NCBI GenBank assembly: GCA_031551965.1 | Contig: JAVBMW010000017.1 | Span: 55,242 to 119,241 of the forward strand | From: CALVGQ01 sp031551965 | Lineage (GTDB): Bacteria > Bacillota_I > Bacilli_A > Erysipelotrichales > Erysipelotrichaceae | DNA length: 64,000 nt | Direction of reading: 5' to 3' | Shown: in pieces, positions 8,384 through 16,547 of the stretch | Layout: the number at the start of each line of letters is the position of its first letter | How positions within the stretch are numbered: position 1 is the stretch's first letter | Position numbers and translations under genes: made by a program | The notes under the pieces: model-generated | Told to the model about the DNA's origin: nothing | What the model saw: only the letters and a program-made list of their open reading frames with translations | Database searches by the model: none

Positions 8384-9361
8384 ATGACAAGATTGTTATC
8401 AAAGTTTATTGTTGGAATTGTAGTTGTTTCTGTTGTTTTTGGCATAGCAAGTGCATTTGCTCCGCTTGCTTTAATGGGTTTTGGTATTTATTGGATTATT
8501 AAAGGTAATTCAAAAAATAATGCTGGAAAACGATATGATCGACAAACTCGAAGAGATGATCGTCGTTATGAGCAGCATAGGACCGTTCGACGTAATGATG
8601 TTAAAACTGAACCTGCTAAACAGGATTATTTTAATGCACTTCAAACAGAACTTATTGATAAAGCTTTGAGTGAATATTTTAAACAAAATGAAACCTTGCT
8701 CATTACTGATGAAATCTATTTAAAACCTGAAGGTGGACAATATCGATCATTAAATCAATTGTATGTTTATTTAAATCAAGATTGTGTTGCCTCACTTGAA
8801 AATTTTAGAAATAATTATCCTAATTTCTATACTAATGTTATGAATTCTTTATTAGAATTTTCTAAACAAAACGAAGTTCAAGAAACCGTTGAAATAAAAC
8901 CTGAAACCAATATGTCACAAGCTGAAATATTCATTGAAAAAATAGATCAGCTAAATATAGAAATTGAACATGAAGAAATATCAAATGGTTTATATCAAAC
9001 AAGTGCTTTATTAAAGCATATTCAATTGATTGAAAAGAAAATTCCAGATTCAAGTTCAAAATTAACAAAGTTATATCAATATTATTTACCGATTTTAGTT
9101 GATATTTTAGAAAATTATAAAATATTAAATTCTAGTGCTCATAGTTTGGATGAATTTAAAAAAGCAGAGGAACGTTTGATCAAAACCATTATTTTAGTCA
9201 ATGAAGCAATGAAGACAATTTCTTCTAGTTTGTGTGAAGCAGATTTCTTAAATTTAAGTGCTGATATGACTACGCTTGAATCCTTATTGAAAAAAGATGG
9301 TTTGGTAAGTGAGGGTACATTTTCAGAAGTAAAACTTAAGGCAGGTGATGAAATTGAGTAA
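8384..9361 (+). CDS. XpaC-like membrane protein
   Basis: First gene of a four-gene operon. The N terminus has two close hydrophobic stretches (about residues 4-36, LLSKFIVGIVVVSVVFGIAS and FAPLALMGFGIYWI), then a basic linker, then a cytoplasmic helical domain. The C-terminal part with LLKHIQLIEKKIPDSSSKL and YYLPILVDILENY resembles the XpaC family ('5-bromo-4-chloroindolyl phosphate hydrolysis' proteins), which usually sits beside TelA, as here. The biochemical role of XpaC is not established. The ATG at 8384 after GTGAGGATAAAAG is preferred to an upstream TTG. A TATAAT lies near 8352. XpaC membership is a pattern match made by eye. Confidence 0.6.
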   Translation: MTRLLSKFIVGIVVVSVVFGIASAFAPLALMGFGIYWIIKGNSKNNAGKRYDRQTRRDDRRYEQHRTVRRNDVKTEPAKQDYFNALQTELIDKALSEYFKQNETLLITDEIYLKPEGGQYRSLNQLYVYLNQDCVASLENFRNNYPNFYTNVMNSLLEFSKQNEVQETVEIKPETNMSQAEIFIEKIDQLNIEIEHEEISNGLYQTSALLKHIQLIEKKIPDSSSKLTKLYQYYLPILVDILENYKILNSSAHSLDEFKKAEERLIKTIILVNEAMKTISSSLCEADFLNLSADMTTLESLLKKDGLVSEGTFSEVKLKAGDEIE

Positions 9362-9923
9362 GCAACCAAATAATTTCGATTTTTTTGATGATTTATTTAA
9401 AAAATTAGGAGATGATGAATTCATCTCTAGTTCAGTCAATGATTTTAGTCGTTTAGTTCAAGATTCAATTCAAAAAGAAGTTAATAAAAAAGGCTATACT
9501 GATTTATCAAATATGATCCAATCAGAAGTGAAGGCTGGTTTTAATTCACATACCGCTCAAACTCGTACAAATCCCCATGTGAGGCGATCAAGTCAAAAAT
9601 ATATTTCTCGATATGCTTATTTTAATGATGCGATCAATGATCGTAAATTTTATGATTATCAAAATACAGCTTATGAAAAAGGTCAAAAAGAGGCAATTGA
9701 ATATTATAAAAATGAAGTTGCTCGTTGTAAAGAAAACTTATGTATGATTGATAAAATCGTTGGCGAAGAAATTAAGGAATTAAAAAAACGCAATAATATT
9801 GGTTCAAAATATGAAGGTTATTTGGATGGGTTACTCTTTGTACAAAAAGTGTTGATAGAATCCAAAGCGTATATGATGGATGAAGTAAATAACTCTTTTA
9901 AAAGGAGTATGAGTAATGAATAA
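9348..9923 (+). CDS. Hypothetical protein of the XpaC/AAA/TelA operon
   Basis: An unrecognised 191-residue soluble protein. It is acidic at the N terminus (NNFDFFDDLFKKLGDDEF), with a basic Arg-rich middle (NPHVRRSSQKYISRYAY) and a helical C-terminal half (EYYKNEVARCKENLCMIDKIV) likely to form a coiled coil. It overlaps the stop of the XpaC-like gene by 14 bases and its own stop overlaps the start of the AAA ATPase by 8 bases, so the three are translationally coupled and probably act together. The ATG at 9348 after AAGGCAGGTG is chosen; a TTG at 9357 is a possible alternative. Confidence 0.6.
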   Translation: MKLSKQPNNFDFFDDLFKKLGDDEFISSSVNDFSRLVQDSIQKEVNKKGYTDLSNMIQSEVKAGFNSHTAQTRTNPHVRRSSQKYISRYAYFNDAINDRKFYDYQNTAYEKGQKEAIEYYKNEVARCKENLCMIDKIVGEEIKELKKRNNIGSKYEGYLDGLLFVQKVLIESKAYMMDEVNNSFKRSMSNE

Positions 9924-11967
9924 AAAAGATGAGTTAGAACAACTTATTGATTCTGTATTAAATACTAAAAACAGAAGAACAATTAATACTATTGACGCTA
10001 AAACATATTTAGAAAAGTCCAAGAAAACAGATTCACTGTCAACTCAGGATATTTCAAATGATTCTTCATTAAGTGAATTACAATCAATATTAGTAAAACA
10101 AAATGCTGAATTAAAAGAAATGACACAGAATAATTTCGGAATAAGTGATGAAGATTTCAAAAAATTTGAGCAACAGATTCAAGCTGATTTTGGATGTTCA
10201 ATAGAGGATGTAAAGAATGCTGAAATTGAATATGAACCAATCGTTGTATTAGAAAAATTTGATGAAATAGAAAATAAGTTAAATAATGAAATAAAAGGAC
10301 AGAAAGATTATATTCATGCATTAGTGAATGGCTTTAAAAGACCATTTATTTTAGGAACTGAGAATACAAAAGCAAAGAGTTGTATTTTGGTAACTGGTGA
10401 CAAAGGAACAGGAAAACATAGTTCAATTAATAGCTTAGTTAATTTGTTACATGAAAATAAATTAGTGAAATCAAATAAAATCGCGTGGATCAATTGTCGT
10501 TTATATCAAAGTAAGGAAGAAGAAATTTTATTTTTACAAGATATTTATGCTGCAATTGAAAGTCATGCTGAAGTATTGTGTTTTAGTAACATTGAAGATT
10601 GTTTTAGTGGTGTGAATACATACATTCAAGATTTAATTCTTGAAGGGAAGATTCAACTATCAAAACGTTATACAATATCAAAAAATCAACTTGTAGAACA
10701 AGGTTCGGGATTATCAACTCATGTGATTAGTACCATTTCATTAAGTGGTCAAACAATAATTGTCTTGACAGAATCTAAGAAAAAGATCAATTCAGTTCTT
10801 CCATCTAAAGTTATGAATCAATTTTATGATCATGCACAAACAGTTTCTTTGAATCAAAGTGATTTGTTAGATGTATTGAACAGTAAAATATTAATGTTTC
10901 TTGATCGATGTCAAACACAACTTAAACTTGAAATTACAGTTGATGATGAATTTAGAAATTATGTTTTTGAATCTTTTGATCGTGATATAGGAGTATTAAG
11001 TTTTGTTGAAGTACTTGATCAATGCTTTAAAGCAATTGGACAATTCTTACTTGAAAATAAATTGAATGATGAAAACATAACTATTTCTTTTGATCAACAA
11101 CCAATATTATTGTTTGGAAATGAAAAAATATATTTAAATGAGTTTAGTAAAATGACTGACCATAATGATATTGACTCTATCAAAGCAGAATTGAATGAAA
11201 TTGTTGGTTTAGACGAAGTTAAAAAGTATATTTATTCTCTTCAGGATCTTTTGCAGGTTCAACAAATGCGAAAGAAACAAGGTTTAAAAGTGATCGAAGT
11301 CAGTAAGCATATGATTTTTACTGGAAATCCTGGTACTGGAAAAACAACGATCGCGAGACTTGTCGCACGATTATTTAAAGCTATGAGTATTCTCAGTGAA
11401 GGGCAACTTGTTGAGGTAACGCGTGCAGACCTTGTAGGACGTTATGTAGGTCATACCGCACCTTTGACTAATCAAGTAATCAAATCAGCCTTAGGAGGCG
11501 TATTATTCATTGATGAAGCCTATTCATTATCACGCACAAATGATGATAGTTTTGGATTAGAGGCCATCGATACATTAGTAAAGGGAATGGAAGATAATCG
11601 TGATAATCTTGTCGTAATTTTGGCTGGTTATTCTAAAGAAATGACTGATTTTTTAAAGGCCAATTCTGGATTGAAATCTCGTTTCGCAAATATTGTCGAT
11701 TTCAAGGATTATACTGGAGAAGAATTATATTTAATAAGTGAAAGTATTGCAAAGTCAAAAGATTACTTTATTGATCCTAACTGTAAAATGCATTTGATTG
11801 AATATTTTAATAAAATACAAAATGAAAGTGCTAAAACAAGTGGAAATGGAAGACTAGCACGTAATTTGGTTGAACAAGCTATTATTAATCAAGCTACACG
11901 TGTATTAAAAGATCCTACATGTAAGCTGGATGAATTATTTTTAGAAGACTTCGCTTTGAATGATTGA
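9916..11967 (+). CDS. AAA+ ATPase of the CbxX/CfxQ/SpoVK type with a degenerate extra module
   Basis: A 683-residue ATPase. Residues 1-110 look helical and Glu/Lys-rich. A first P-loop-like module has GDKGTGKHSS (161-170), where the Ser/Thr after the Lys is His, and no clear Walker B, so it is probably inactive. The second module is a proper CbxX/CfxQ AAA+ domain: Walker A TGNPGTGKTTIARL (about 468-481), the pore-like segment VGRYVGHTA, Walker B GVLFIDEAYSL (about 526-536), and sensor 1 in NLVVILAGYS. Such ATPases include SpoVK and Rubisco activases, which remodel protein assemblies. It follows AAAGGAGTATGAGTA and precedes telA by 50 bases. It most likely remodels a complex containing the XpaC-like protein or TelA; this is inference. 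Confidence 0.8.
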   Translation: MNKKDELEQLIDSVLNTKNRRTINTIDAKTYLEKSKKTDSLSTQDISNDSSLSELQSILVKQNAELKEMTQNNFGISDEDFKKFEQQIQADFGCSIEDVKNAEIEYEPIVVLEKFDEIENKLNNEIKGQKDYIHALVNGFKRPFILGTENTKAKSCILVTGDKGTGKHSSINSLVNLLHENKLVKSNKIAWINCRLYQSKEEEILFLQDIYAAIESHAEVLCFSNIEDCFSGVNTYIQDLILEGKIQLSKRYTISKNQLVEQGSGLSTHVISTISLSGQTIIVLTESKKKINSVLPSKVMNQFYDHAQTVSLNQSDLLDVLNSKILMFLDRCQTQLKLEITVDDEFRNYVFESFDRDIGVLSFVEVLDQCFKAIGQFLLENKLNDENITISFDQQPILLFGNEKIYLNEFSKMTDHNDIDSIKAELNEIVGLDEVKKYIYSLQDLLQVQQMRKKQGLKVIEVSKHMIFTGNPGTGKTTIARLVARLFKAMSILSEGQLVEVTRADLVGRYVGHTAPLTNQVIKSALGGVLFIDEAYSLSRTNDDSFGLEAIDTLVKGMEDNRDNLVVILAGYSKEMTDFLKANSGLKSRFANIVDFKDYTGEELYLISESIAKSKDYFIDPNCKMHLIEYFNKIQNESAKTSGNGRLARNLVEQAIINQATRVLKDPTCKLDELFLEDFALND

Positions 11968-12017
11968 CATAATTTAATACCAATTATAAAATAAGAACTA
12001 GATTAGAGGATAAGATA

Positions 12018-13157
12018 ATGACAGATAACTATGAAAGTAAAAAAGAAACAATTACATTAACTTTGGATGCACAGGCAGAACCAGAAGTAGTGGAAGAAAT
12101 TAAAGAGGAAGTTGCTTCACAACTCAATGATTCAACATTGAGCGCTGAAGAGAAAAAAATGGTTCAAGAATTTGCGAAGCAAATCGATTTAAACTCAAGT
12201 AATATAATTTTACAATATGGTTCTCAGGCTCAAAAGAAAATTTCTGATTTTAGTGAAGCTGCACTTGCGAATGTTCGAACAAAAGACCTTGGAAGTGTTG
12301 GCGAAGCTATGAGTGATTTGGTTGTAGAATTAAAAGGTTTCTCTACTGATGCGGAAGATGAAAAAGGCTTCATGGGAATGTTTAAAAAAACTGGAAACAA
12401 AATAGCTTCCATGAAAGCTCGTTATGACAAAGCTGAAGTTAATGTAGATAAAATATGTCGAATTTTAGAAGATCATCAAATCGTTCTATTAAAAGATATA
12501 GCACTTTTAGATCAGCTTTACGATAAAAATTTGACCAACTTTAAAGAGTTAACGATGTATATTTTAGCAGGACAAACTAAATTAAAAGATGTACGTGAAA
12601 ATGAACTTCCAAAACTAGTACAAAAGGCAGAAAAATCAGGTCTTCCTGAAGATGCACAAGTAGCGAATGATTTAGCGAATGCCTGTGATCGATTTGAAAA
12701 GAAATTACATGATCTTGAATTAACACGAATGATCTCGATTCAAATGGCACCACAAATCCGTTTAGTTCAAAACAATGATACTTTAATGACTGAAAAAATC
12801 CAGTCAACTTTAGTTAATACTATTCCTTTATGGAGGAGTCAAATGGTACTTGCATTAGGTGTAACTCATTCTAAACAAGCAATGGAAGCCCAAAGAGAAG
12901 TTACAAATATGACTAATACCTTATTGAAGAAAAATGCAGACACTTTAAAACAAGCTACAATTGATGTTGCGAAAGAATCTGAAAGAGGAATCGTTGATAT
13001 CGAAACACTTAAATATACAAATGAATCTTTATTGAATACATTAGATGAAGTAGTTCGAATTCAAACTGAAGGTCGCGCAAAACGTGAAGAAGCTCAAAAA
13101 GAATTAGCTCGTATCGAAAAAGAATTAAATGATAAATTGTTAGATATCAGAAAATAG
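12018..13157 (+). CDS. telA: TelA family protein (toxic anion resistance)
   Basis: A 379-residue cytoplasmic helical protein of the TelA/KlaA family. Members are linked to tellurite and antimicrobial-peptide resistance, but their mechanism is unclear. Family-like segments are the central region KKTGNKIASMKARYDKAEVN (a linker before a helical bundle), the RMISIQMAPQIRLVQNND motif and the PLWRSQMVLALG motif, followed by a long C-terminal coiled coil. The ATG follows AGAGGATAAGATA. It is the last gene of the operon and ends at a strong bidirectional terminator. Pairing of TelA with XpaC is common in Firmicutes; the AAA+ ATPase between them is less usual. Confidence 0.85.
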   Translation: MTDNYESKKETITLTLDAQAEPEVVEEIKEEVASQLNDSTLSAEEKKMVQEFAKQIDLNSSNIILQYGSQAQKKISDFSEAALANVRTKDLGSVGEAMSDLVVELKGFSTDAEDEKGFMGMFKKTGNKIASMKARYDKAEVNVDKICRILEDHQIVLLKDIALLDQLYDKNLTNFKELTMYILAGQTKLKDVRENELPKLVQKAEKSGLPEDAQVANDLANACDRFEKKLHDLELTRMISIQMAPQIRLVQNNDTLMTEKIQSTLVNTIPLWRSQMVLALGVTHSKQAMEAQREVTNMTNTLLKKNADTLKQATIDVAKESERGIVDIETLKYTNESLLNTLDEVVRIQTEGRAKREEAQKELARIEKELNDKLLDIRK

Positions 13158-13164
13158 GGAAATT

Positions 13165-13190
13165 AAAAAGAATTCGCGAGAATTCTTTTT
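13165..13190. terminator. Bidirectional terminator between telA and the zinc-ribbon gene
   Basis: Perfect 11-bp stem AAAAAGAATTC / GAATTCTTTTT with a GCGA loop (13176-13179). T runs are present on both strands, so it serves telA on the plus strand and the convergent gene on the minus strand. Confidence 0.9.
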
Positions 13191-13725
13191 ATTTGTCTTT
13201 GTTCAATAAATCTTTTTCCTGTTTTAATAGATTGTAATATCGCCATCCCAATACAATAAGAAATAAAATCATTAGTAATGGAAAAAAAGATAAAAGCTCA
13301 CCTTGGGTACCAAATACGATCACTAATATAATTGCATAGATTTGAGTTTTTTTAAGTCTTTTTTTAACCAATTCCTGTTCATCAAGGACATCTTCATTTT
13401 GCCATGTTTTTTTAAAGAAGCTATTTTTAAAAACAAGTAGACATGTTTGTTTCAAAATAAAATACATCAAAATGAATAGTAATACATTGATTAGTAATGT
13501 AAATATATTTAACTCATACTTAAATGAAGTCATAATAATAAATAAAGCACCACAATAAAATATGATTGTAAAGCTAAGATACAATAATAAATCAGCTTCA
13601 CTGATATAACGATCAGTATTGTTTTTACATTGAGGACAAATAATTCTTCCTACTTCATACTCTTCAAAATTTTTGATAATGTCCTTTGATAAATCCTGAT
13701 CGCAATGTGTACATTTCACTTTCAT
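13189..13725 (-). CDS. Zinc-ribbon membrane protein, hypothetical
   Basis: A 178-residue protein with an N-terminal zinc ribbon: CTHC at residues 5-8 and CPQC at about 35-38. About four hydrophobic segments follow (near 52-68, 75-95, 130-145 and 148-162), so it is an integral membrane protein with a small metal-binding head. It stands alone between telA (convergent) and nfnA (divergent). Its minus-strand promoter has TATAAT near 13742. I do not recognise a named family beyond the zinc ribbon. Confidence 0.65.
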   Translation of the reverse strand: MKVKCTHCDQDLSKDIIKNFEEYEVGRIICPQCKNNTDRYISEADLLLYLSFTIIFYCGALFIIMTSFKYELNIFTLLINVLLFILMYFILKQTCLLVFKNSFFKKTWQNEDVLDEQELVKKRLKKTQIYAIILVIVFGTQGELLSFFPLLMILFLIVLGWRYYNLLKQEKDLLNKDK

Positions 13726-13809
13726 AAAAAATCACCGTTTATATTATAACAAATTATTGTGTTTTGGTCGATTATAAAGTGTATAATAGTAATCAAAAAG
13801 GGGGATTTT

Positions 13810-14631
13810 ATGTTTAAGATATTAGAGAAAAAACAGCTGACAGCTGAAATTACTTTACTTGAAATTGAAGCTGAAAGAATCAGTAAAAAAACTAAACCAG
13901 GTCAATTTGTGATTGTGCGGATTGATGAATATGGTGAAAGAATCCCTTTAACGATTGCGGAAACCAGTATTTACAAAAAATCCATTACGATTATTGTTCA
14001 GTCAATTGGCGCAACTACAAAAAAATTAGCCAGCCTTGAAAAAGATGATAGTATCTTAGATTTGGTAGGCCCATTAGGAAAACCTACTGAATTTGATAAT
14101 GCGAAAAATATTTGTGTTATTGGTGGTGGTGTTGGTTGTGCAATTGCTTATCCAAGTGCGAAATATTGTTTTGATAATGGGTTAAATGTAGATATAATTG
14201 CAGGTTTTAGAAATAAAGATTATGTAATACTTGAAGATAAAATGAAAAATGTTGCACACAAATTAGTTGTTACAACTGATGATGGTTCTTTTGGTGTTCA
14301 GGGATTTGTGACGGACCAATTAGAGAAATTATTAATGGATAATGAATACGATTTAGTTATCGCGATTGGACCTGTTAAAATGATGCAAGCAGTATGTAAT
14401 ATTACTAAACCAAAAAATATTAAAACACTAGTTTCTCTCAATCCAATCATGATCGACGGAACAGGGATGTGTGGCGGTTGCCGAGTGACGATCGCTGGAC
14501 AAACAAAGTTTGCTTGTGTTGATGGGCCAGATTTTGATGGTCATCTCGTTGATTTTAATGAATTGATCAATCGAAATAATACTTATCTTGAACAAGAATC
14601 TCATGCCTGCAAAATGGAGGAATCAATATGA
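13810..14631 (+). CDS. NfnA-type FAD/[2Fe-2S] NAD(P)H oxidoreductase subunit
   Basis: Small subunit of the ferredoxin-NAD(P) oxidoreductase type (NfnA, SudB; related to PyrK). The 273-residue protein has an FAD-binding barrel with IPLTIAET (normally RPxS/T-like), a nucleotide-binding region with CVIGGGVGCAIAYP (about 100-113), and a C-terminal 2Fe-2S cluster site with GTGMCGGCRVT and FACVDGPDFDGH. The start at 13810 follows AAAGGGGGATTTT; an upstream in-frame ATG at 13759 would add 17 residues that do not fit the family. The TGA stop overlaps an ATG at 14628 preceded by GGAGG, the classical coupling to the second subunit gene, but a group II intron starts right after the stop. Confidence 0.85.
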   Translation: MFKILEKKQLTAEITLLEIEAERISKKTKPGQFVIVRIDEYGERIPLTIAETSIYKKSITIIVQSIGATTKKLASLEKDDSILDLVGPLGKPTEFDNAKNICVIGGGVGCAIAYPSAKYCFDNGLNVDIIAGFRNKDYVILEDKMKNVAHKLVVTTDDGSFGVQGFVTDQLEKLLMDNEYDLVIAIGPVKMMQAVCNITKPKNIKTLVSLNPIMIDGTGMCGGCRVTIAGQTKFACVDGPDFDGHLVDFNELINRNNTYLEQESHACKMEESI

Positions 14632-16490
14632 GTGCGCCAGTCAAGGCGTTAGAAATAAAACAGGTGGGAAGCCTGTCCAGTAAGACCTAGCCAGTCACTG
14701 GTACCGAGTCCTTGGAGTCTTAAAGGTAACGATAAGATTTAAGCGTAGGATAGGGAGTATGCGAGCCGTAGTAGCCTTATGAAAAGTAGGGAACGAGACG
14801 ATTGACCTTCGTTATTTTGATCAATGGAAGCCGATGTGTTTCATATCACAGCAGGCAATAACACACAGACGATATGGCAAGGAAGTGTGAGTTCCATCGG
14901 AGGCAGAGCGTGTGGCGAGCATAACATTATTATTTCTAGCGTACCTGGGAGGTCCTTATCATTCCTGTAAAGGTATGATTTGCACAAGCTGTGAAAAGCA
15001 AGGTAAATCAAATGGTGATAAGGAAGTCTGACTATTTCGTAGTAGCGATGAAACTGTCAAAACCAGTGGAGCGAAGGGAATGGCGCATAGTCAATTTTTC
15101 AATGGAAACATTTTAATCCGAAAAGGAGATGGAAAAAATGGTAACTGGAATTGAAAGAATAGCAGTAAATAAATCACTATATCCAAACCGAGGACATCTT
15201 AACTTAATTCATCATGTAAACGAAGAGAATCTGAAACAAGTATATAAAAGACTTGATAAGAAGAAAGCAGTTGGAGTTGATAGAGTAACGAAAGAAGAAT
15301 ACGGAAAACATCTTGATGAAAATGTAGCTGATTTAGTGAAGAGAATGAAAACATTTTCTTACCGACCTCAACCCGCAAGACGAAAGTATATCGAAAAGAC
15401 AGGGAGCAAAAAGATGCGACCACTAGGAATACCAAGTTTTGAGGATAAGCTAGTACAGGGAATTATGGCAGATGTACTAACTGCGATTTATGAACCACTA
15501 TTTTATCCGTTCTCCTATGGATTTCGACCAAACAGAAGTTGCCACATGGCAACTGATGAACTCGACAACATGATATTCAGAAATAAAGTCAACTATGTAG
15601 TGGACGCAGATATTAAAGGATTCTTTGATAATGTAGACCAAAAGATATTGATGATGTTTCTTGAAGAAGAAATCGAAGATAAAAGTTTCTTGCGATACAT
15701 CGTTCGATTTTTGAAGAGTGGAATCATGGAAGAGGGCAAGTTTATAGAAAGTGATAAGGGTACTCCACAAGGGTCACTGATATCACCGATATTAGCGAAT
15801 GTCTATTTACATTATGTTTTGGATATGTGGTTTGAAGTTGTGGTTAAGAAATACTGCAAAGGGTATTGTGGAATGGTAAGATATGCGGATGATTTTGTGT
15901 GCTGTTTTGAATTTGAGGAAGAAGCACAAGAATTCTTTACTAAGCTAGTGGAAAGGCTTAAGAAGTTTAATTTGGAAATAGAGGTAAGTAAGAGCAAGAT
16001 TATCAAGTTTGGCAGAAATGCTGGAGCTGATAAAGGAACATTTGACTTTTTGGGGTTCACGTTTATAAATGGTAGGGACCGTAAAGGAAAATATCAAATT
16101 ATAAGGAGAACCAGTAATAAGAGAATGGGTGCTAAGTTAAAGGCAGTCAATGAGTGGCTGAAAGAAAACAGGCACATGCCGATACCAGAAATGGTAAAGA
16201 AGCTGAACCAAAAATTAATAGGTCACTATCGATATTATGGCATTATAGGAAACTACTGTAAGCTAGCCATATTTAGAAGATATGTGATAACTCGTATGAA
16301 GGTTTGGCTTGGTAGACGCTCGCAAAAGGCAAAGATGAATTGGGAAAAGTTCAGTAAAATTATGAAATTCAACCCAATAGCTGAACCTAAGATTTACCAT
16401 ATGATTTAGGCGAAAGACTATGTGAAGAGCTGTATGCCTTAATAGGGCACGTACAGTTCCGTGAGGGGCATTGATATTAATGACCGTCAC
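14632..16490 (+). mobile_element. Group II intron with intron-encoded reverse transcriptase
   Basis: The 5' end GTGCGCC at 14632 is the group II consensus. Domain V is visible at 16427-16459: GAGCTGTATGCC pairs with GGCACGTACAGTTC, carrying the AGC catalytic triad. Domain VI is the hairpin at 16461-16490, with an unpaired A at 16483 that would be the branch point 7 bases before an AC end at 16490. Six bases of the 5' exon (ATATGA, 14626-14631) are complementary to TCATAT at 14841-14846, a good EBS1 candidate. The 5' end is secure; the 3' end could lie further downstream. Bases 14632-15137 are the structured RNA domains and hold no gene. Confidence 0.9.
15138..16409 (+). CDS. ltrA: Group II intron reverse transcriptase/maturase
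   Basis: Intron-encoded protein needed for splicing and retrohoming. The RT domain shows RPLGIPSFEDKLVQ, FSYGFRPNRSCHMA, DADIKGFFDNVD, GTPQGSLISPILANVYLH and the catalytic YADD (RYADDFV, about residues 251-257), followed by a maturase (X) domain. The C terminus after about residue 400 has no HNH endonuclease, so mobility probably uses a nicked or replicating target. The start at 15138 is chosen because AAAAGGAGAT (15121-15130) is well spaced from it; the ATG at 15129 lies inside that ribosome-binding site. At 423 residues it is a normal length for endonuclease-less members and appears intact. Confidence 0.93.
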   Translation: MVTGIERIAVNKSLYPNRGHLNLIHHVNEENLKQVYKRLDKKKAVGVDRVTKEEYGKHLDENVADLVKRMKTFSYRPQPARRKYIEKTGSKKMRPLGIPSFEDKLVQGIMADVLTAIYEPLFYPFSYGFRPNRSCHMATDELDNMIFRNKVNYVVDADIKGFFDNVDQKILMMFLEEEIEDKSFLRYIVRFLKSGIMEEGKFIESDKGTPQGSLISPILANVYLHYVLDMWFEVVVKKYCKGYCGMVRYADDFVCCFEFEEEAQEFFTKLVERLKKFNLEIEVSKSKIIKFGRNAGADKGTFDFLGFTFINGRDRKGKYQIIRRTSNKRMGAKLKAVNEWLKENRHMPIPEMVKKLNQKLIGHYRYYGIIGNYCKLAIFRRYVITRMKVWLGRRSQKAKMNWEKFSKIMKFNPIAEPKIYHMI

Positions 16491-16547
16491 ATGTAAATAT
16501 AGAACATATTAAAATATGTGATAGACAAGAGAGGAAAGTGATATATT

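Noticed and set aside
14880..15120. Possible small RNA gene upstream of the reverse transcriptase
   Set aside because: This sequence belongs to the structured domains of the group II intron.
16491..16547. A 29-codon frame starting at ATG 14628 if the intron ended at 16490
   Set aside because: It runs into the gltA start in the wrong frame and has no features of a protein; only splicing data could support it.
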